A stretch of 64,000 nucleotides of DNA, taken from the NCBI GenBank assembly GCA_900143615.1, contig FREU01000005.1, positions 307,458 through 371,457 of the forward strand. Reading direction: 5' to 3'. The notes under the pieces were generated by a model. It saw only the letters and a program-made list of their open reading frames with translations, was not told the DNA's origin and searched no databases. The first letter of the stretch is position 1, and each line of letters opens with the position of its first letter. Positions 1 to 9,069 of the stretch are shown in pieces. The position numbers and the translations under genes are program-made. This DNA comes from Rhodobacteraceae bacterium Alg231-30 (GTDB taxonomy: Bacteria > Pseudomonadota > Alphaproteobacteria > Rhodobacterales > Rhodobacteraceae).

Positions 1-47
1 AGCGCCATCATGTTCCACAGGGCATTGCAGCCCCAAAGGAAAAGCTG

Positions 48-1214
48 TCACGCCGAGAGCTCCTCAAGCAAGGCCTGCATAAACCGCTGCCCCGCTTCAA
101 ATTGCGCCACGCTCAGGAATTCATCGGGCTGATGTGCCTGCGCAATATCACCGGGCCCACAGATCACCGCAGAATAACCTGCATTCTGAAAATGGCCCGC
201 CTCGGTACCATAACTCACAACCCGTGTGGCATTATCCCCCGTCAGGCGACGCACAATGGCTTCTGCTTCACCATCCGCTTCGGGCACCAAGGCCGGAACG
301 CCAAAAAATTCAGCCATCTCTATGCGCGTATCTGGAACAACTGCGCGCATCTCTGCCTGAATTTCCCCAGCCTTACTGCGCGCCTTTGCCATCCACTCAT
401 TCGCCGAATCTCCCGGCACAAAGCGGAAATCCAGCCCGAAATGGCAATCCAATGCCGTAATATTATGCGCTGTGCCGCCCGAAATCGTCCCGACATGCAC
501 GGTGGTCCAAGGTGGTTCAAAAATCGCATCCACATCACGCGGCGCACGCGCCATATTTTCCGCGTTCATCTCATTGGCCCAGTCGATCAGCTTGGCACCA
601 TACATAATTGCATTCACACCCGTATGCATCAGAGAGCTGTGCACCTCAAAGCCGCGCACATGTACATGAAATCCGGTCCCACCTTTGTGCCCTGTAACAG
701 CGCCCATCATCGAAGGCTCTCCGACAATCACAGCGCTGCCTTGTGGGAAAATCCCCTCAACGCTGTTGATGAGAGGCGTCGCACCCGTGCAGCCGATCTC
801 CTCATCATAACTCAGCGCCAACTGCAAAGGTCGCAGCACGCCTCGTTTCTGAGCCTCAACCAGAGCCCAGATCGCCAACGCGTCAAAGCCTTTCATGTCG
901 CAGGTGCCGCGACCAAACAGTTTGCCGTCTTTTTCGACGACTTCAAACGGGTCCGTTGACCACGCCTGCCCCTTTACGGGCACCACGTCGGTATGTCCCG
1001 ACAACACCACTGCGCCTTCGATCATCGGCCCGACATGGGCAAATAATCCCGCCTTCTCGGGGTGCGTTTCATGCGGATGGCGATGCGTGGCAATGCCATG
1101 ACCGTCCAGATACTCTTGCACCCACGCAATCAACGGCAAGTTCGTGTCGCTTGAAACTGTAGGGAAAGAGACCAGCTTGTCCAAAATTTCACGCGGCGTC
1201 AGCTGGTCGATCAT
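48..1214 (-). CDS. M20-family deacylase, acetylornithine deacetylase (ArgE)-like
   Basis: A 388-residue zinc-dependent M20 amidohydrolase that would remove an N-acyl group from an amino acid. Visible motifs are SGHTDVVPV (metal His and Asp) near residue 75, GRGTCDMKG near 105, the catalytic DEEIGC near 138, GEPS near 165 and the late GTEAGHF that carries a metal His. The fold fits ArgE, but the family also includes deacylases of other N-acyl amino acids. Its position behind a peptide-importer ATPase suggests it may process an imported substrate instead of making ornithine; that is inference. A TTG two codons upstream would overlap the ATPase stop (TTGA). I prefer the ATG at 1214. No signal peptide, so cytoplasmic. 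Confidence 0.85.
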   Translation of the reverse strand: MIDQLTPREILDKLVSFPTVSSDTNLPLIAWVQEYLDGHGIATHRHPHETHPEKAGLFAHVGPMIEGAVVLSGHTDVVPVKGQAWSTDPFEVVEKDGKLFGRGTCDMKGFDALAIWALVEAQKRGVLRPLQLALSYDEEIGCTGATPLINSVEGIFPQGSAVIVGEPSMMGAVTGHKGGTGFHVHVRGFEVHSSLMHTGVNAIMYGAKLIDWANEMNAENMARAPRDVDAIFEPPWTTVHVGTISGGTAHNITALDCHFGLDFRFVPGDSANEWMAKARSKAGEIQAEMRAVVPDTRIEMAEFFGVPALVPEADGEAEAIVRRLTGDNATRVVSYGTEAGHFQNAGYSAVICGPGDIAQAHQPDEFLSVAQFEAGQRFMQALLEELSA

Positions 1215-1216
1215 GT

Positions 1217-3037
1217 TCAATACCCGCTATCCGTGGTCAGTACAAAATGTCCGGGTCCAACTTCTTCGTATTCAGACGGCGGGGCTTCGTATCCGACTGG
1301 ATGGATCGGCGATGGAATCGGTTTGAAGTTCAAATCCTTTTCCGATTTGCGCTGCCGCGGGTCGGCAATTGGCACCGCCTTCATCAGAGCCTGTGTATAG
1401 GGGTGACGCGGGTCTTCAAACACCGCGCGCCGAGGACCAATTTCCACGATCCGACCCAAATACATCACGCCAACATGGTGGCTCACGCGTTCCACCACAG
1501 CCATATCGTGGCTGATAAAGACATAAGAGATGCCCCACTCTGCCTGCAACTCCATCATCAGGTTCAAAACCTGCGCTTGCACCGACACATCCAGCGCAGA
1601 TACCGCCTCATCAGACACGATCAGTTTTGGGTTCAACGCCAAAGCGCGCGCAATCGCAATCCGTTGACGCTGACCACCGGACATCTCATGTGGATAACGA
1701 CGCATGAAACTACGTGGCAGTTCCACGCGATCAAACAACATCGCCACGCGATCGGTCATCTCACTGCCCGAATGCGTGCCATAATTGCGCATTGGTTCAG
1801 CCACTTGATCCATCAACATCATTTGCGGGTTTAGGGACGCAAACGGATCTTGAAAGATCATCTGCATATCTTGGCGCACACGATGAAGCTCTTTGGGCTT
1901 CAGAGACAGAACATCACAACAATCAAACTCAACATGGCCCGACGTTGGCTCAACCAGCCGCAGCAATGACCGCCCTGCTGTAGATTTCCCACAGCCAGAT
2001 TCGCCCACAAGACTTAATGTCTGGCCTTTGTTCACCGTAAACGACACATCCTCAACCGCATGCACATTAGCCACCGGACGGCGCAACAGCCCCCCGAGAA
2101 CCTGAAAACGTGTGGTCAGGTTTTTCACTTCCAGCAGCGGCTCATCTGTGCCGGTAATTGGGTCGGTGCTATGGGTGGTGTCGCCAAAAAGCTTCATCGG
2201 GCTGGGCACATCGGTGCCTGTCATCTCACCCAGCTTAGGCACCGCCGCCAAAAGCGACTTGGTGTAATCATGTTGAGGATTCTCAAAAATTTCCGCGGCA
2301 GTTCCCTCTTCGACTTTATTGCCGCGGAACATCACCACCACCCGGTCCGCCATCTGCGCCACAACCGCCATGTCGTGGGTGATGAACATCACCGCAGTGC
2401 CGGTCTCACGCTTGAGCCGATCCATCAGCGCCAAAATTTCGGCCTGAATGGTCACATCCAACGCCGTGGTCGGCTCATCTGCAATCAACAAACGCGGCTC
2501 ACAAGCCATCGCCATCGCAATCACGACGCGCTGGCGCATACCGCCGGACAACTCATGCGGATACTGCTTGAGACGGCGCTCGGGTTCTGGAATGCGCACT
2601 TGGCGCAATAAATCCAACGCGCGCTCCTCAGCATCCGCTTTTGATAGTTTTTTGTGCAACCGCAGCCCTTCAGTCAGCTGGCGACCGACCGTAAACACCG
2701 GATTTAGCGCGGTCATCGGCTCTTGAAATATCATTCCGATCTCATTGCCACGAATCGTGCGCATCAGGTTTTGGTCGGTTTTTGCGAGGTCCGCTTCGCC
2801 GCCTTCGCGACGATCAAACAACAGCCGGCCCCCCGCAATTTGGCCTCCGCCAAACTCGACCAGACGCATCAAAGACAAACTAGAAACCGATTTTCCAGAG
2901 CCGGATTCACCAACGATACATACGGTTTCGCCCGGATTAACCTTAAAGGACACATCTTCAACGCCCACCACCGGACCGTCTTTGGTCTGGAACTCGACTC
3001 TTAGGTTTTCAATCGACGCAATGGCATTGTCGAGCAT
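1217..3037 (-). CDS. Fused dipeptide/oligopeptide ABC transporter ATP-binding protein (DppD-DppF type)
   Basis: A 606-residue protein with two complete ABC ATPase halves in one chain, powering an importer for peptides or related solutes at the inner membrane. Half one has Walker A GESGSGKS at residues 43-50, signature LSGGM and Walker B LLIADEP. Half two has GESGCGKS near 345, signature MSGGQ and Walker B LIVSDEA. Each half ends with the oligopeptide-type C-terminal extension. The fusion replaces the separate DppD and DppF subunits. It is divergent from the binding-protein and permease genes starting at 3335, with about 300 bases of shared control region, and it is followed directly by the M20 deacylase. 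Start ATG has a GGAGA-like site upstream. Confidence 0.93.
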   Translation of the reverse strand: MLDNAIASIENLRVEFQTKDGPVVGVEDVSFKVNPGETVCIVGESGSGKSVSSLSLMRLVEFGGGQIAGGRLLFDRREGGEADLAKTDQNLMRTIRGNEIGMIFQEPMTALNPVFTVGRQLTEGLRLHKKLSKADAEERALDLLRQVRIPEPERRLKQYPHELSGGMRQRVVIAMAMACEPRLLIADEPTTALDVTIQAEILALMDRLKRETGTAVMFITHDMAVVAQMADRVVVMFRGNKVEEGTAAEIFENPQHDYTKSLLAAVPKLGEMTGTDVPSPMKLFGDTTHSTDPITGTDEPLLEVKNLTTRFQVLGGLLRRPVANVHAVEDVSFTVNKGQTLSLVGESGCGKSTAGRSLLRLVEPTSGHVEFDCCDVLSLKPKELHRVRQDMQMIFQDPFASLNPQMMLMDQVAEPMRNYGTHSGSEMTDRVAMLFDRVELPRSFMRRYPHEMSGGQRQRIAIARALALNPKLIVSDEAVSALDVSVQAQVLNLMMELQAEWGISYVFISHDMAVVERVSHHVGVMYLGRIVEIGPRRAVFEDPRHPYTQALMKAVPIADPRQRKSEKDLNFKPIPSPIHPVGYEAPPSEYEEVGPGHFVLTTDSGY

Positions 3038-3071
3038 CCCGACATCTCCCCGTATTCATTCTTTTTGGTCT

Positions 3072-3099
3072 TTGATCCTGACGCTACAGACAGGATCAA
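3072..3099. promoter_or_regulatory. Perfect 9-bp inverted repeat in the divergent ABC-transporter promoter region
   Basis: TTGATCCTG (3072-3080) and CAGGATCAA (3091-3099) are exact reverse complements separated by 10 bases. They lie 35 bases upstream of the ATPase start on one side and about 235 bases upstream of the binding-protein gene on the other. An operator for a dimeric regulator of both divergent units is the simplest reading; an RNA hairpin in the ATPase leader is the alternative. I see no adjacent regulator gene. Apart from this the 3038-3334 spacer holds only the ribosome site of the binding-protein gene. Confidence 0.45.
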
Positions 3100-3334
3100 G
3101 GCAGTGTCAAACCCAGCACGTCGCAACTTTAACCTCCGCGACGTCACCATGAATTGAACGCTTGCAATTTTTGATCGGCTGGTCTGAACTAAGGGCAGTC
3201 GAGAGGGGACGAGGCTAAAAAACTAGCTCAGCAAGCTGGAAATCGCAGTTTGTGATCCCGTCATGACAACCAAAAAACGGGCGCGGCCAACGCGTCTGAC
3301 AAGGCACAGCAATGTGCTCAACAAGGAGTGTAAC

Positions 3335-5035
3335 ATGAAAGCTAAGACCCTAATGCTGGGCGCTGCAGCTGCATTTGCGATGGCCCCTGCGGCGATGGCA
3401 GAGCGCGGCTCAGACGGCCACGTCAACATCATCTATTGGCAAGCCCCCTCGATTCTGAACCCGTTCCTGTCGAGCGGCACCAAAGACATCGAATCTGCAT
3501 CGCTGGTTATCGAACCGCTTGGTCGCTACGATCCTAACGGCGCTTTGGTGCCTTATCTGGCCGAAGAAATTCCTTCCGTTGCCAACGGCGGTGTTTCCGA
3601 AGACCTGATGTCGATCACATGGAAGCTAAAGTCTGGTCTGCTCTGGTCTGACGGCTCTGCCGTGACATCGGCCGACGTAAAATTCACCGCTGACTACTGC
3701 ATGGACCCCGAAGGTGGCTGCGCGCAATTGGCTAAGTTTGACGGCGTGGAAAGCGTGGAAGTGGTGGACGATCTGACTGTCAAAGTCACTTTCGATGCCC
3801 CGAAACCAAACCCCTATGGCCCCTTCATGGGCGGCCAGTCCCCAATCATTCAAGCGGCTCAATTTGCAGACTGCATGGGCGCCAAAGCCCCTGAGTGTAC
3901 CGAGGCCAACTTTGCGCCAATCGGCACAGGCCCGTTTGTCGTAGACGAGTTCAAGACAAACGACGTAATCTCTCTCTCGGCAAACCCGAACTACCGCGAT
4001 GCGTCTAAGCCTGCATTTGCGTCTGTGACCTTCAAAGGTGGCGGCGACGCAACCGCTGCGGGCCGCGCTGTTCTGGAAACCGGCGAGTTTGACTACGCGT
4101 GGAACCTCCAGCTGGCACCTGACGTTTTGGCGAAAATGGCCGAAGGCGGCAAAGGCACACCAATCGCGGCCTTTGGCTCGCTGGTTGAGCGCCTTGAAAT
4201 GAACATGACCAACCCGTCCTCGGACCTGCCGGAAGGCGAGCGCGCCACTGTTGCGCACCCGCACCCGTTCCTGTCCGACATCAATGTGCGTAAAGCGCTG
4301 TCCATGGCCATCGATCGCAACCTGTTGGTTGAAATCGGCTACGGTCAGGCCGGTCGCCCGACCTGTAACCTGGTTCCAGGCCCTGCAGTCTACGCCTCTG
4401 ACAACACTGGCTGTCTGACTCAAGACGTTGCAGGTGCAAACGCTCTGCTGGACGAAGCTGGCTGGGTCAAAGGTGGTGACGGCATCCGCGCCAAAGACGG
4501 CGTGCGTCTGTCGATCCTGTATCAGACATCAACCAACGCAGTCCGTCAGGACTTCCAAGCGCTGATCAAACAGTGGTGGAGCGAAATTGGTGTTGAAACC
4601 GAGCTGCGCAACCTGAACGCATCTGTGTTCTTCGGCGGTGACCCAGGATCGCCTGACACCTTCCAGAAGTTCTATGCCGACGTGGAAATGTACGCCAACA
4701 ACTTTGACGGCACAGATCCACAAGCCTATCTGGCAATGTATGCTTGCGGCAACGAGCCTAAGCCTGACAGCCAGTGGCAAGGTGAGAACATCAACCGCTT
4801 CTGTGATCCAGCATATGATGCTCTGATTGACGAGCTGTCCGGCACATCTGATCTTGAGACCCGCTATGCGCTGGCCAAGAAGATGAACGACATGCTCACC
4901 AAAGATACATTCACCATCATCCCATTGGTTGATCGTGGTCGTGTATCCGCCCACGCCAACAGCCTGGGTGGCGTTGTCCTTAACACTTGGGACAGTGAGC
5001 TTTGGAACATCGCGGACTGGCACCGCGTAAAATAA
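3335..5035 (+). CDS. ABC transporter periplasmic substrate-binding protein, peptide (SBP_bac_5) family
   Basis: A 566-residue secreted receptor that would deliver peptide-like ligands to the permeases encoded just downstream. The first ~22 residues form a clear Sec signal peptide (MKAKTL, an Ala/Met-rich core, cleavage after AMA), then the family opening NIIYWQAPSILNPFLSSGT. A conserved stretch GTGPFVVDEF lies near residue 205 and RKALSMAIDR near 320. The frame is open 24 codons further upstream, but the ATG at 3335 has the ribosome site AAGGAG at 3323-3328 and begins exactly at the signal peptide. Ligand cannot be told from sequence; the DppA/OppA family binds peptides, opines or glutathione as well as some non-peptides. 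Confidence 0.92.
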   Translation: MKAKTLMLGAAAAFAMAPAAMAERGSDGHVNIIYWQAPSILNPFLSSGTKDIESASLVIEPLGRYDPNGALVPYLAEEIPSVANGGVSEDLMSITWKLKSGLLWSDGSAVTSADVKFTADYCMDPEGGCAQLAKFDGVESVEVVDDLTVKVTFDAPKPNPYGPFMGGQSPIIQAAQFADCMGAKAPECTEANFAPIGTGPFVVDEFKTNDVISLSANPNYRDASKPAFASVTFKGGGDATAAGRAVLETGEFDYAWNLQLAPDVLAKMAEGGKGTPIAAFGSLVERLEMNMTNPSSDLPEGERATVAHPHPFLSDINVRKALSMAIDRNLLVEIGYGQAGRPTCNLVPGPAVYASDNTGCLTQDVAGANALLDEAGWVKGGDGIRAKDGVRLSILYQTSTNAVRQDFQALIKQWWSEIGVETELRNLNASVFFGGDPGSPDTFQKFYADVEMYANNFDGTDPQAYLAMYACGNEPKPDSQWQGENINRFCDPAYDALIDELSGTSDLETRYALAKKMNDMLTKDTFTIIPLVDRGRVSAHANSLGGVVLNTWDSELWNIADWHRVK

Positions 5036-5049
5036 CCGAACACTGGATT

Positions 5050-5072
5050 GGGGCGAGCTTTACGCTCGCCCC
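5050..5072 (+). promoter_or_regulatory. Intercistronic GC-rich hairpin between binding protein and permease
   Basis: GGGGCGAGC (5050-5058) and GCTCGCCCC (5064-5072) form a perfect 9-bp stem with a 5-base loop, 14 bases after the binding-protein stop. There is no clear U run after it, so it is more likely a 3'-end stabiliser or partial attenuator than a full terminator. Such stems commonly give an excess of binding protein over permease in ABC operons; that role is inferred here. Confidence 0.6.
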
Positions 5073-5135
5073 TCTTCCCTTCGGCCCGTTCCCAACAATA
5101 AAAACAATGACCATTGACGCACAAAGGCGCCAATT

Positions 5136-6143
5136 ATGCTGACTTTCACCATCAGACGACTGATCCTAGCGGTGCCCACACTGCTGTTCATCAGCCTCGT
5201 CATCTTCCTTTTGCTTGAACTCGCGCCCGGTGACCCGATGGCCCAAGTGCCATTGACCGTCCCGCCCGAGGTCAAAGAAAAAATGCGTCTCGCTCTCGGT
5301 TTGGGCGAGCCCGGTTATGTCCGTTTCTGGAAATGGCTGGTACAGTTCTTCTGGGTCGAACCACAGGTCTTTGTCGACCACATGTTCGGCACCACATTTG
5401 CCGAAGGCAAGCTACGCATCATCAGCTGGCAACACCGCTCTCCCGTGATGGACGTGGTTGTCGAGCGCCTGCCACAAACCCTGTGGGTTGTGGGCATGTC
5501 TTACATTGTTGGCATTCTGATCGCGCTGCCCATCGGCATCTATTCGGCTTACAAACAGTATTCCATGTTTGATCAGGTCGGCACATTTATCACCATGATC
5601 GGCTACTCGATCCCACCGTTTTTCACAGGCCCGCTGGTCATTGTGATCTTCGCGGTGAACCTCGGCTGGTTCCCGTTCATCTATGACACCACCCACGAGG
5701 TCGTGGATTGGGACAGCTTTGTCTATCAGCTGCGTCAGATGATCATGCCCGTGATGGTGCTTGCGCTGCAAACCACCGCCCAGATCAGCCGCTATATGCG
5801 TGCCTCGATGCTGGACAACCTCAATCAGGACTATGTGCGCACCGCGCGTGCCAAAGGTCTAAGCGAGAAAATTGTTGTGCTGGTGCATGTGCTGCGCAAC
5901 TCGATGATCCCGGTTGTGACCGTGATTGCCCTTGGCCTGCCCGCCATCTTTGGTGGCGCGATCATTACCGAGCAAGTCTTCTCGGTGAACGGCATCGGCG
6001 CGCAACTCATTGGCGCCATTCAGGCCAACGATCTGCCCACCGTGCAAACCCTGACCTTTATGTTTGCTTTCCTGATCGTCTTCTTCAATCTGATCGCAGA
6101 CGTGCTCTACGGTATTCTAGACCCGAGGATCCGCTATGACTGA
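5136..6143 (+). CDS. ABC transporter permease, DppB type
   Basis: A 335-residue inner-membrane permease with an N-terminal helix (residues 9-30) followed by a family-typical periplasmic segment and five further hydrophobic segments. The ATPase-docking EAA loop is visible as DYVRTARAKGLSEKIVV near residue 230, and the C-terminus ends with ADVLYGILDPRIRYD, the usual DppB ending. It is the third gene-sized unit of the importer and overlaps the next permease by 8 bases, so the two are probably translated together. No ribosome site of great strength is visible before the ATG. Confidence 0.93.
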   Translation: MLTFTIRRLILAVPTLLFISLVIFLLLELAPGDPMAQVPLTVPPEVKEKMRLALGLGEPGYVRFWKWLVQFFWVEPQVFVDHMFGTTFAEGKLRIISWQHRSPVMDVVVERLPQTLWVVGMSYIVGILIALPIGIYSAYKQYSMFDQVGTFITMIGYSIPPFFTGPLVIVIFAVNLGWFPFIYDTTHEVVDWDSFVYQLRQMIMPVMVLALQTTAQISRYMRASMLDNLNQDYVRTARAKGLSEKIVVLVHVLRNSMIPVVTVIALGLPAIFGGAIITEQVFSVNGIGAQLIGAIQANDLPTVQTLTFMFAFLIVFFNLIADVLYGILDPRIRYD

Positions 6144-7047
6144 TCTCTCCAACGACGAACCAACAACACCCCACCGCAGCCAATTTGCGGATGTCTGGCA
6201 CCAGTTCAAAGCCCACAAAGGCGCGCTGCTGGGGGGGATCATCTTCATCATCATCGTTGTGGGTGTCTATATCGGCCCATGGTTGTGGCCGCATGACGCT
6301 ACCTTCATCGACATCCGTGCACGCAACCAAGGCCCCAGTTGGGCACATCCCTTTGGCACCGACCAATTGGGACGTGATACTTTGGCGCGCATGATGGCGG
6401 GCGGGCAAACCTCGATTGCAGTGGGGTTGACCGCGATGATCCTCGCACTTGGTCTTGGCAGCCTTGTGGGGGTTTGTGCCGGTTACTTCAAACGGCTCGA
6501 CGGCATCTTGATGCGCCTCACCGACCTGTTTCTGGCCCTGCCCATCCTGCCGCTTCTGCTGGTGATGATGCTGCTCTTCCGTGACAGCCTGTCCGCCGCA
6601 GTTGGGCCGGAACGCGGTATCTTTATCCTGATTGTGGTCGCAATTGGTGTCACCAGCTGGATGCCCACCGCCCGGATTGTGCGCGGTGATGTTCTGGCAA
6701 TCAAACAGCGTGAGTTTGTTTTGGCGGCGCGTTCGATCGGCACCTCCAACAGGCACATGATCACACGCCATATCCTGCCCAACGTGCTCTCGCCCATCAT
6801 GGTGTCCGCCACGCTCGGCATCGCCAACGCGATTATCACCGAGTCCGCGCTGTCCTTCCTGGGCCTTGGTTTCCCGCCGGACTTCCCCACATGGGGACGC
6901 TTGCTCAATGACGCCACGCAGTATCTGCAAGACTACCCCGAGCGCGTCTTCTGGCCCGGCCTCGCGATTTCTTTGACCGTGCTCTCCGTCAATTACCTCG
7001 GCGACGGGTTACGTGACGCGCTAGACCCGCGTATTCGGGGGCGGTGA
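6136..7047 (+). CDS. ABC transporter permease, DppC type
   Basis: A 303-residue inner-membrane permease, partner of the DppB-type protein. It has an N-terminal cytoplasmic stretch, a first membrane helix near residues 35-55, the family sequence HPFGTDQLGRDTLARMM near residue 75, an EAA loop (VLAARSIGTSNRHMITRH) near 200, and the terminal LGDGLRDALDPRIRGR. The start lies inside the end of the previous gene in another frame. It is the last gene of the plus-strand unit and a strong terminator follows at 7081. Confidence 0.93.
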   Translation: MTDLSNDEPTTPHRSQFADVWHQFKAHKGALLGGIIFIIIVVGVYIGPWLWPHDATFIDIRARNQGPSWAHPFGTDQLGRDTLARMMAGGQTSIAVGLTAMILALGLGSLVGVCAGYFKRLDGILMRLTDLFLALPILPLLLVMMLLFRDSLSAAVGPERGIFILIVVAIGVTSWMPTARIVRGDVLAIKQREFVLAARSIGTSNRHMITRHILPNVLSPIMVSATLGIANAIITESALSFLGLGFPPDFPTWGRLLNDATQYLQDYPERVFWPGLAISLTVLSVNYLGDGLRDALDPRIRGR

Positions 7048-7080
7048 AACCCAAGACAAACGACGGGCTTGCCTAAAAGA

Positions 7081-7110
7081 AAGCTGCCGGAGATTTCCGG
7101 CAGCTTTTCT
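7081..7110 (+). terminator. Rho-independent terminator of the ABC importer unit
   Basis: AAGCTGCCGG (7081-7090) pairs with CCGGCAGCTT (7097-7106) around a 6-base loop and runs into TTTTCT. It lies 33 bases after the last permease stop, upstream of the convergently oriented regulator. Confidence 0.88.
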
Positions 7111-7193
7111 ACTTCTGCCCCCCGGTAGTTACGCGCCCCAAGTCCTTGGACCCAGCAATGTATCACCGGTCCAGCGCGAACAACGACGGCCCC

Positions 7194-7673
7194 TTAGGTC
7201 TCGACGTCGACCGGCAATGCACCTGATACTTTCAACGGTCTCAATATAAAATTGGTCGAGGTGGTGCGCACAATTCCCAATCGCAATATCTTTTTCATGA
7301 TAAAGCGCTCAAGGGCTTCTGGGTCGCTGGCGACGACCTTGAGAAAAAAGTCGAACTCTCCGGTAATCGATGCACAATCAAGAACTTGATCACTTTGAGC
7401 AACAAACTTGTGGAATGTGTTGATCGAATCTTCACTGTGATCGACCAGCGAAATTTGCACATAGGCAAATGCGTTCAAACCGAGTTTTTTGCCATCCAAA
7501 ATGGCCGCATAGCGCGTGATGTAGCCGTCATCTTCCAGCCTCTTAACCCGCCGCCAACATGGAGAGGCGGACAAACCAACCGCCTCCGAAAGCTCCTGTG
7601 TGCTTGCACGACCGTTGCGTTGCAGTGTCTTCAGAATAAGGCGTTCGAATTTGTCCAGCATGATTTCACTCAT
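7194..7673 (-). CDS. Lrp/AsnC-family transcriptional regulator
   Basis: A 159-residue regulator with the two Lrp parts in order: an AsnC-type winged HTH (residues ~5-65; ILKTLQRNGRASTQELSEAV then LSASPCWRRVKRLEDDGYI) and a RAM/AsnC ligand-binding domain from about residue 70 (AFAYVQISL, ...CASITGEFDFFLKVVASD). Proteins of this kind bind amino acids and act as dimers or octamers. It is divergent from the phenylalanine hydroxylase gene across a 115-base spacer, so a role in sensing phenylalanine or another aromatic amino acid is a reasonable inference. A second ATG four codons in (7661) is possible. Confidence 0.92.
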   Translation of the reverse strand: MSEIMLDKFERLILKTLQRNGRASTQELSEAVGLSASPCWRRVKRLEDDGYITRYAAILDGKKLGLNAFAYVQISLVDHSEDSINTFHKFVAQSDQVLDCASITGEFDFFLKVVASDPEALERFIMKKILRLGIVRTTSTNFILRPLKVSGALPVDVET

Positions 7674-7687
7674 TGGTCTTGCTTTTT

Positions 7688-7702
7688 AGGTAATTATTAC
7701 CT
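7688..7702. promoter_or_regulatory. 15-bp perfect palindrome upstream of the Lrp gene, candidate operator
   Basis: AGGTAAT-T-ATTACCT is a perfect palindrome 15 bases upstream of the Lrp-family start and about 87 bases upstream of phhA. Lrp/AsnC proteins recognise AT-rich palindromes of about this length, so self-control plus control of phhA is the likely use. This is inferred from position and symmetry only. Confidence 0.5.
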
Positions 7703-7788
7703 GTTAACATGCAAAACGTGCATATATCAGAGATAATTTTCCGCAAATTGGCTGCCATCATTCCTCAGAGATATAGAGGGTTCCCAAG

Positions 7789-8583
7789 ATGCCAAAAGAT
7801 ACAATCTACACTGCCAAGCAAACCGATGCGGCTGGGCGTATTGATTACACGCCGCAGGAAGATGCGGTTTGGCGAGATCTGGTTGCGCAACAACAACCCG
7901 GGGTGGATCGGCTGGCGTCCAGGCTTTTCTTGAACGGCCAAAAAAGGCTGAACTTGCCAAGTGACCGCGTTCCGCAATGTGTTGAAATCTCCAAAACCCT
8001 GCTTGAATTGACAGGATGGCAAGTGGCGCCGGTGCCCGCCTTGATTGGTTTCGAAAGGTTCTTTCGGATGCTGTCAGAGAAAACATTTCCGGCCGCATCG
8101 TTCATTCGCAGCCGCGAAGATTTCGACTATATTGAAGAGCCTGATATCTTCCACGAAATCTACGGCCACACGCCTTTGCTCACAGATCCTCGTTTTGCCG
8201 AGTTTTCCCAGACCATCGGAGACATCGGACTTCGGTGTGAGAAATCTGACTTTTCGTGGCTTATCCGGCTCTATTGGTTCACGATCGAATTCGGATTGAT
8301 ACGCGAAGGATCAGACGTCAAGGCCCTCGGGTCCGGTCTTGCTTCTTCCCCCGGAGAGCTTGCTCACTCGGTTCATGACCCATCAGTTATTCGCAAACCC
8401 TTTGATGTCATCGACATCCTGCGAACGCCCTACCGGATCGACATAAATCAACCGATCTACTTTGTTCTGGACGACGTGTCCCAGCTAATGGATGCGTCAA
8501 ATCGTGATCTATTAGGGGATATCAAGCAAGCCAGAACCCTGGGCCTTCACGAACCAGTTTATCCCCCCAAAGAGAAGAAGTGA
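7789..8583 (+). CDS. phhA: Phenylalanine 4-monooxygenase
   Basis: A 264-residue, single-domain bacterial aromatic amino acid hydroxylase that converts phenylalanine to tyrosine with tetrahydropterin and O2. The iron ligands are visible in DIFHEIYGHTPLLTDPRF near residues 118-135 (two His) and in LYWFTIEFGLI near 165 (Glu). It lacks the N-terminal ACT domain of animal enzymes, as usual for bacteria. A GAGGG site precedes the ATG. The next gene encodes the pterin-recycling partner, and the divergent Lrp-type regulator probably controls both. Confidence 0.96.
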   Translation: MPKDTIYTAKQTDAAGRIDYTPQEDAVWRDLVAQQQPGVDRLASRLFLNGQKRLNLPSDRVPQCVEISKTLLELTGWQVAPVPALIGFERFFRMLSEKTFPAASFIRSREDFDYIEEPDIFHEIYGHTPLLTDPRFAEFSQTIGDIGLRCEKSDFSWLIRLYWFTIEFGLIREGSDVKALGSGLASSPGELAHSVHDPSVIRKPFDVIDILRTPYRIDINQPIYFVLDDVSQLMDASNRDLLGDIKQARTLGLHEPVYPPKEKK

Positions 8584-8592
8584 GCAAGACAA

Positions 8593-8928
8593 ATGAGCGA
8601 TCTAACACCTAAATCATGTCAAGCCTGCGAAAGCGGGACACCTCCGCTCAGCGAGCAGGATCAGGCAACACTGAAGGCAAAGCTGAATCCCGCTTGGGAG
8701 ATCAACACCGAATCCCAGATACTGACCCGTACTTTCAAATTCCAGGCCTTTGCCAAAGCCGTCTACACAGCAAATCTGGCGGCTTACATCAGCGACAGCG
8801 AAGGCCACCATGCCGATGTTTCGTTTGGGTGGGGTTATTGCACAATCACTTATACGTCTCATGAACTCGGACGGCTTTCGGAAAATGATTTCATATGTGC
8901 AGCAAAGCTAGATGCAGTCACATCATAG
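8593..8928 (+). CDS. phhB: 4a-hydroxytetrahydrobiopterin (pterin-4a-carbinolamine) dehydratase
   Basis: A 111-residue cytoplasmic enzyme that dehydrates the carbinolamine released by phenylalanine hydroxylase, so the pterin cofactor can be reduced again. The family core EGHHADVSFGWGYCTITYTSH carries the catalytic histidines around residues 73-93. Many relatives have HHPD where this one has HHAD. It begins 9 bases after phhA and is surely co-transcribed. The N-terminal ~15 residues contain two Cys in CQAC; their use is unknown. Confidence 0.95.
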   Translation: MSDLTPKSCQACESGTPPLSEQDQATLKAKLNPAWEINTESQILTRTFKFQAFAKAVYTANLAAYISDSEGHHADVSFGWGYCTITYTSHELGRLSENDFICAAKLDAVTS

Positions 8929-9069
8929 AACCCAAGTCATAAAAAGTTTGCGGCACAGCAGCGCTCGCGTCCAGAGTACCTGATCCCAATTGGTGCACTA
9001 AACTCACTTGTTTGGAAATCGCGCCACCGATACGCTGAAAATCAAAATAATCCTCAGAAAGGACACGGA

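Noticed and set aside
1..47. Possible start of another minus-strand gene after the M20 deacylase
   Set aside because: Tandem ATG codons occur near positions 7-12 on the minus strand, but fewer than 12 bases of any such gene are in the window, so nothing can be supported.
6085..6930. A 281-codon minus-strand open frame over the second permease gene
   Set aside because: Antisense to a complete DppC-type permease, Gln/His/Arg-rich and without start signals.
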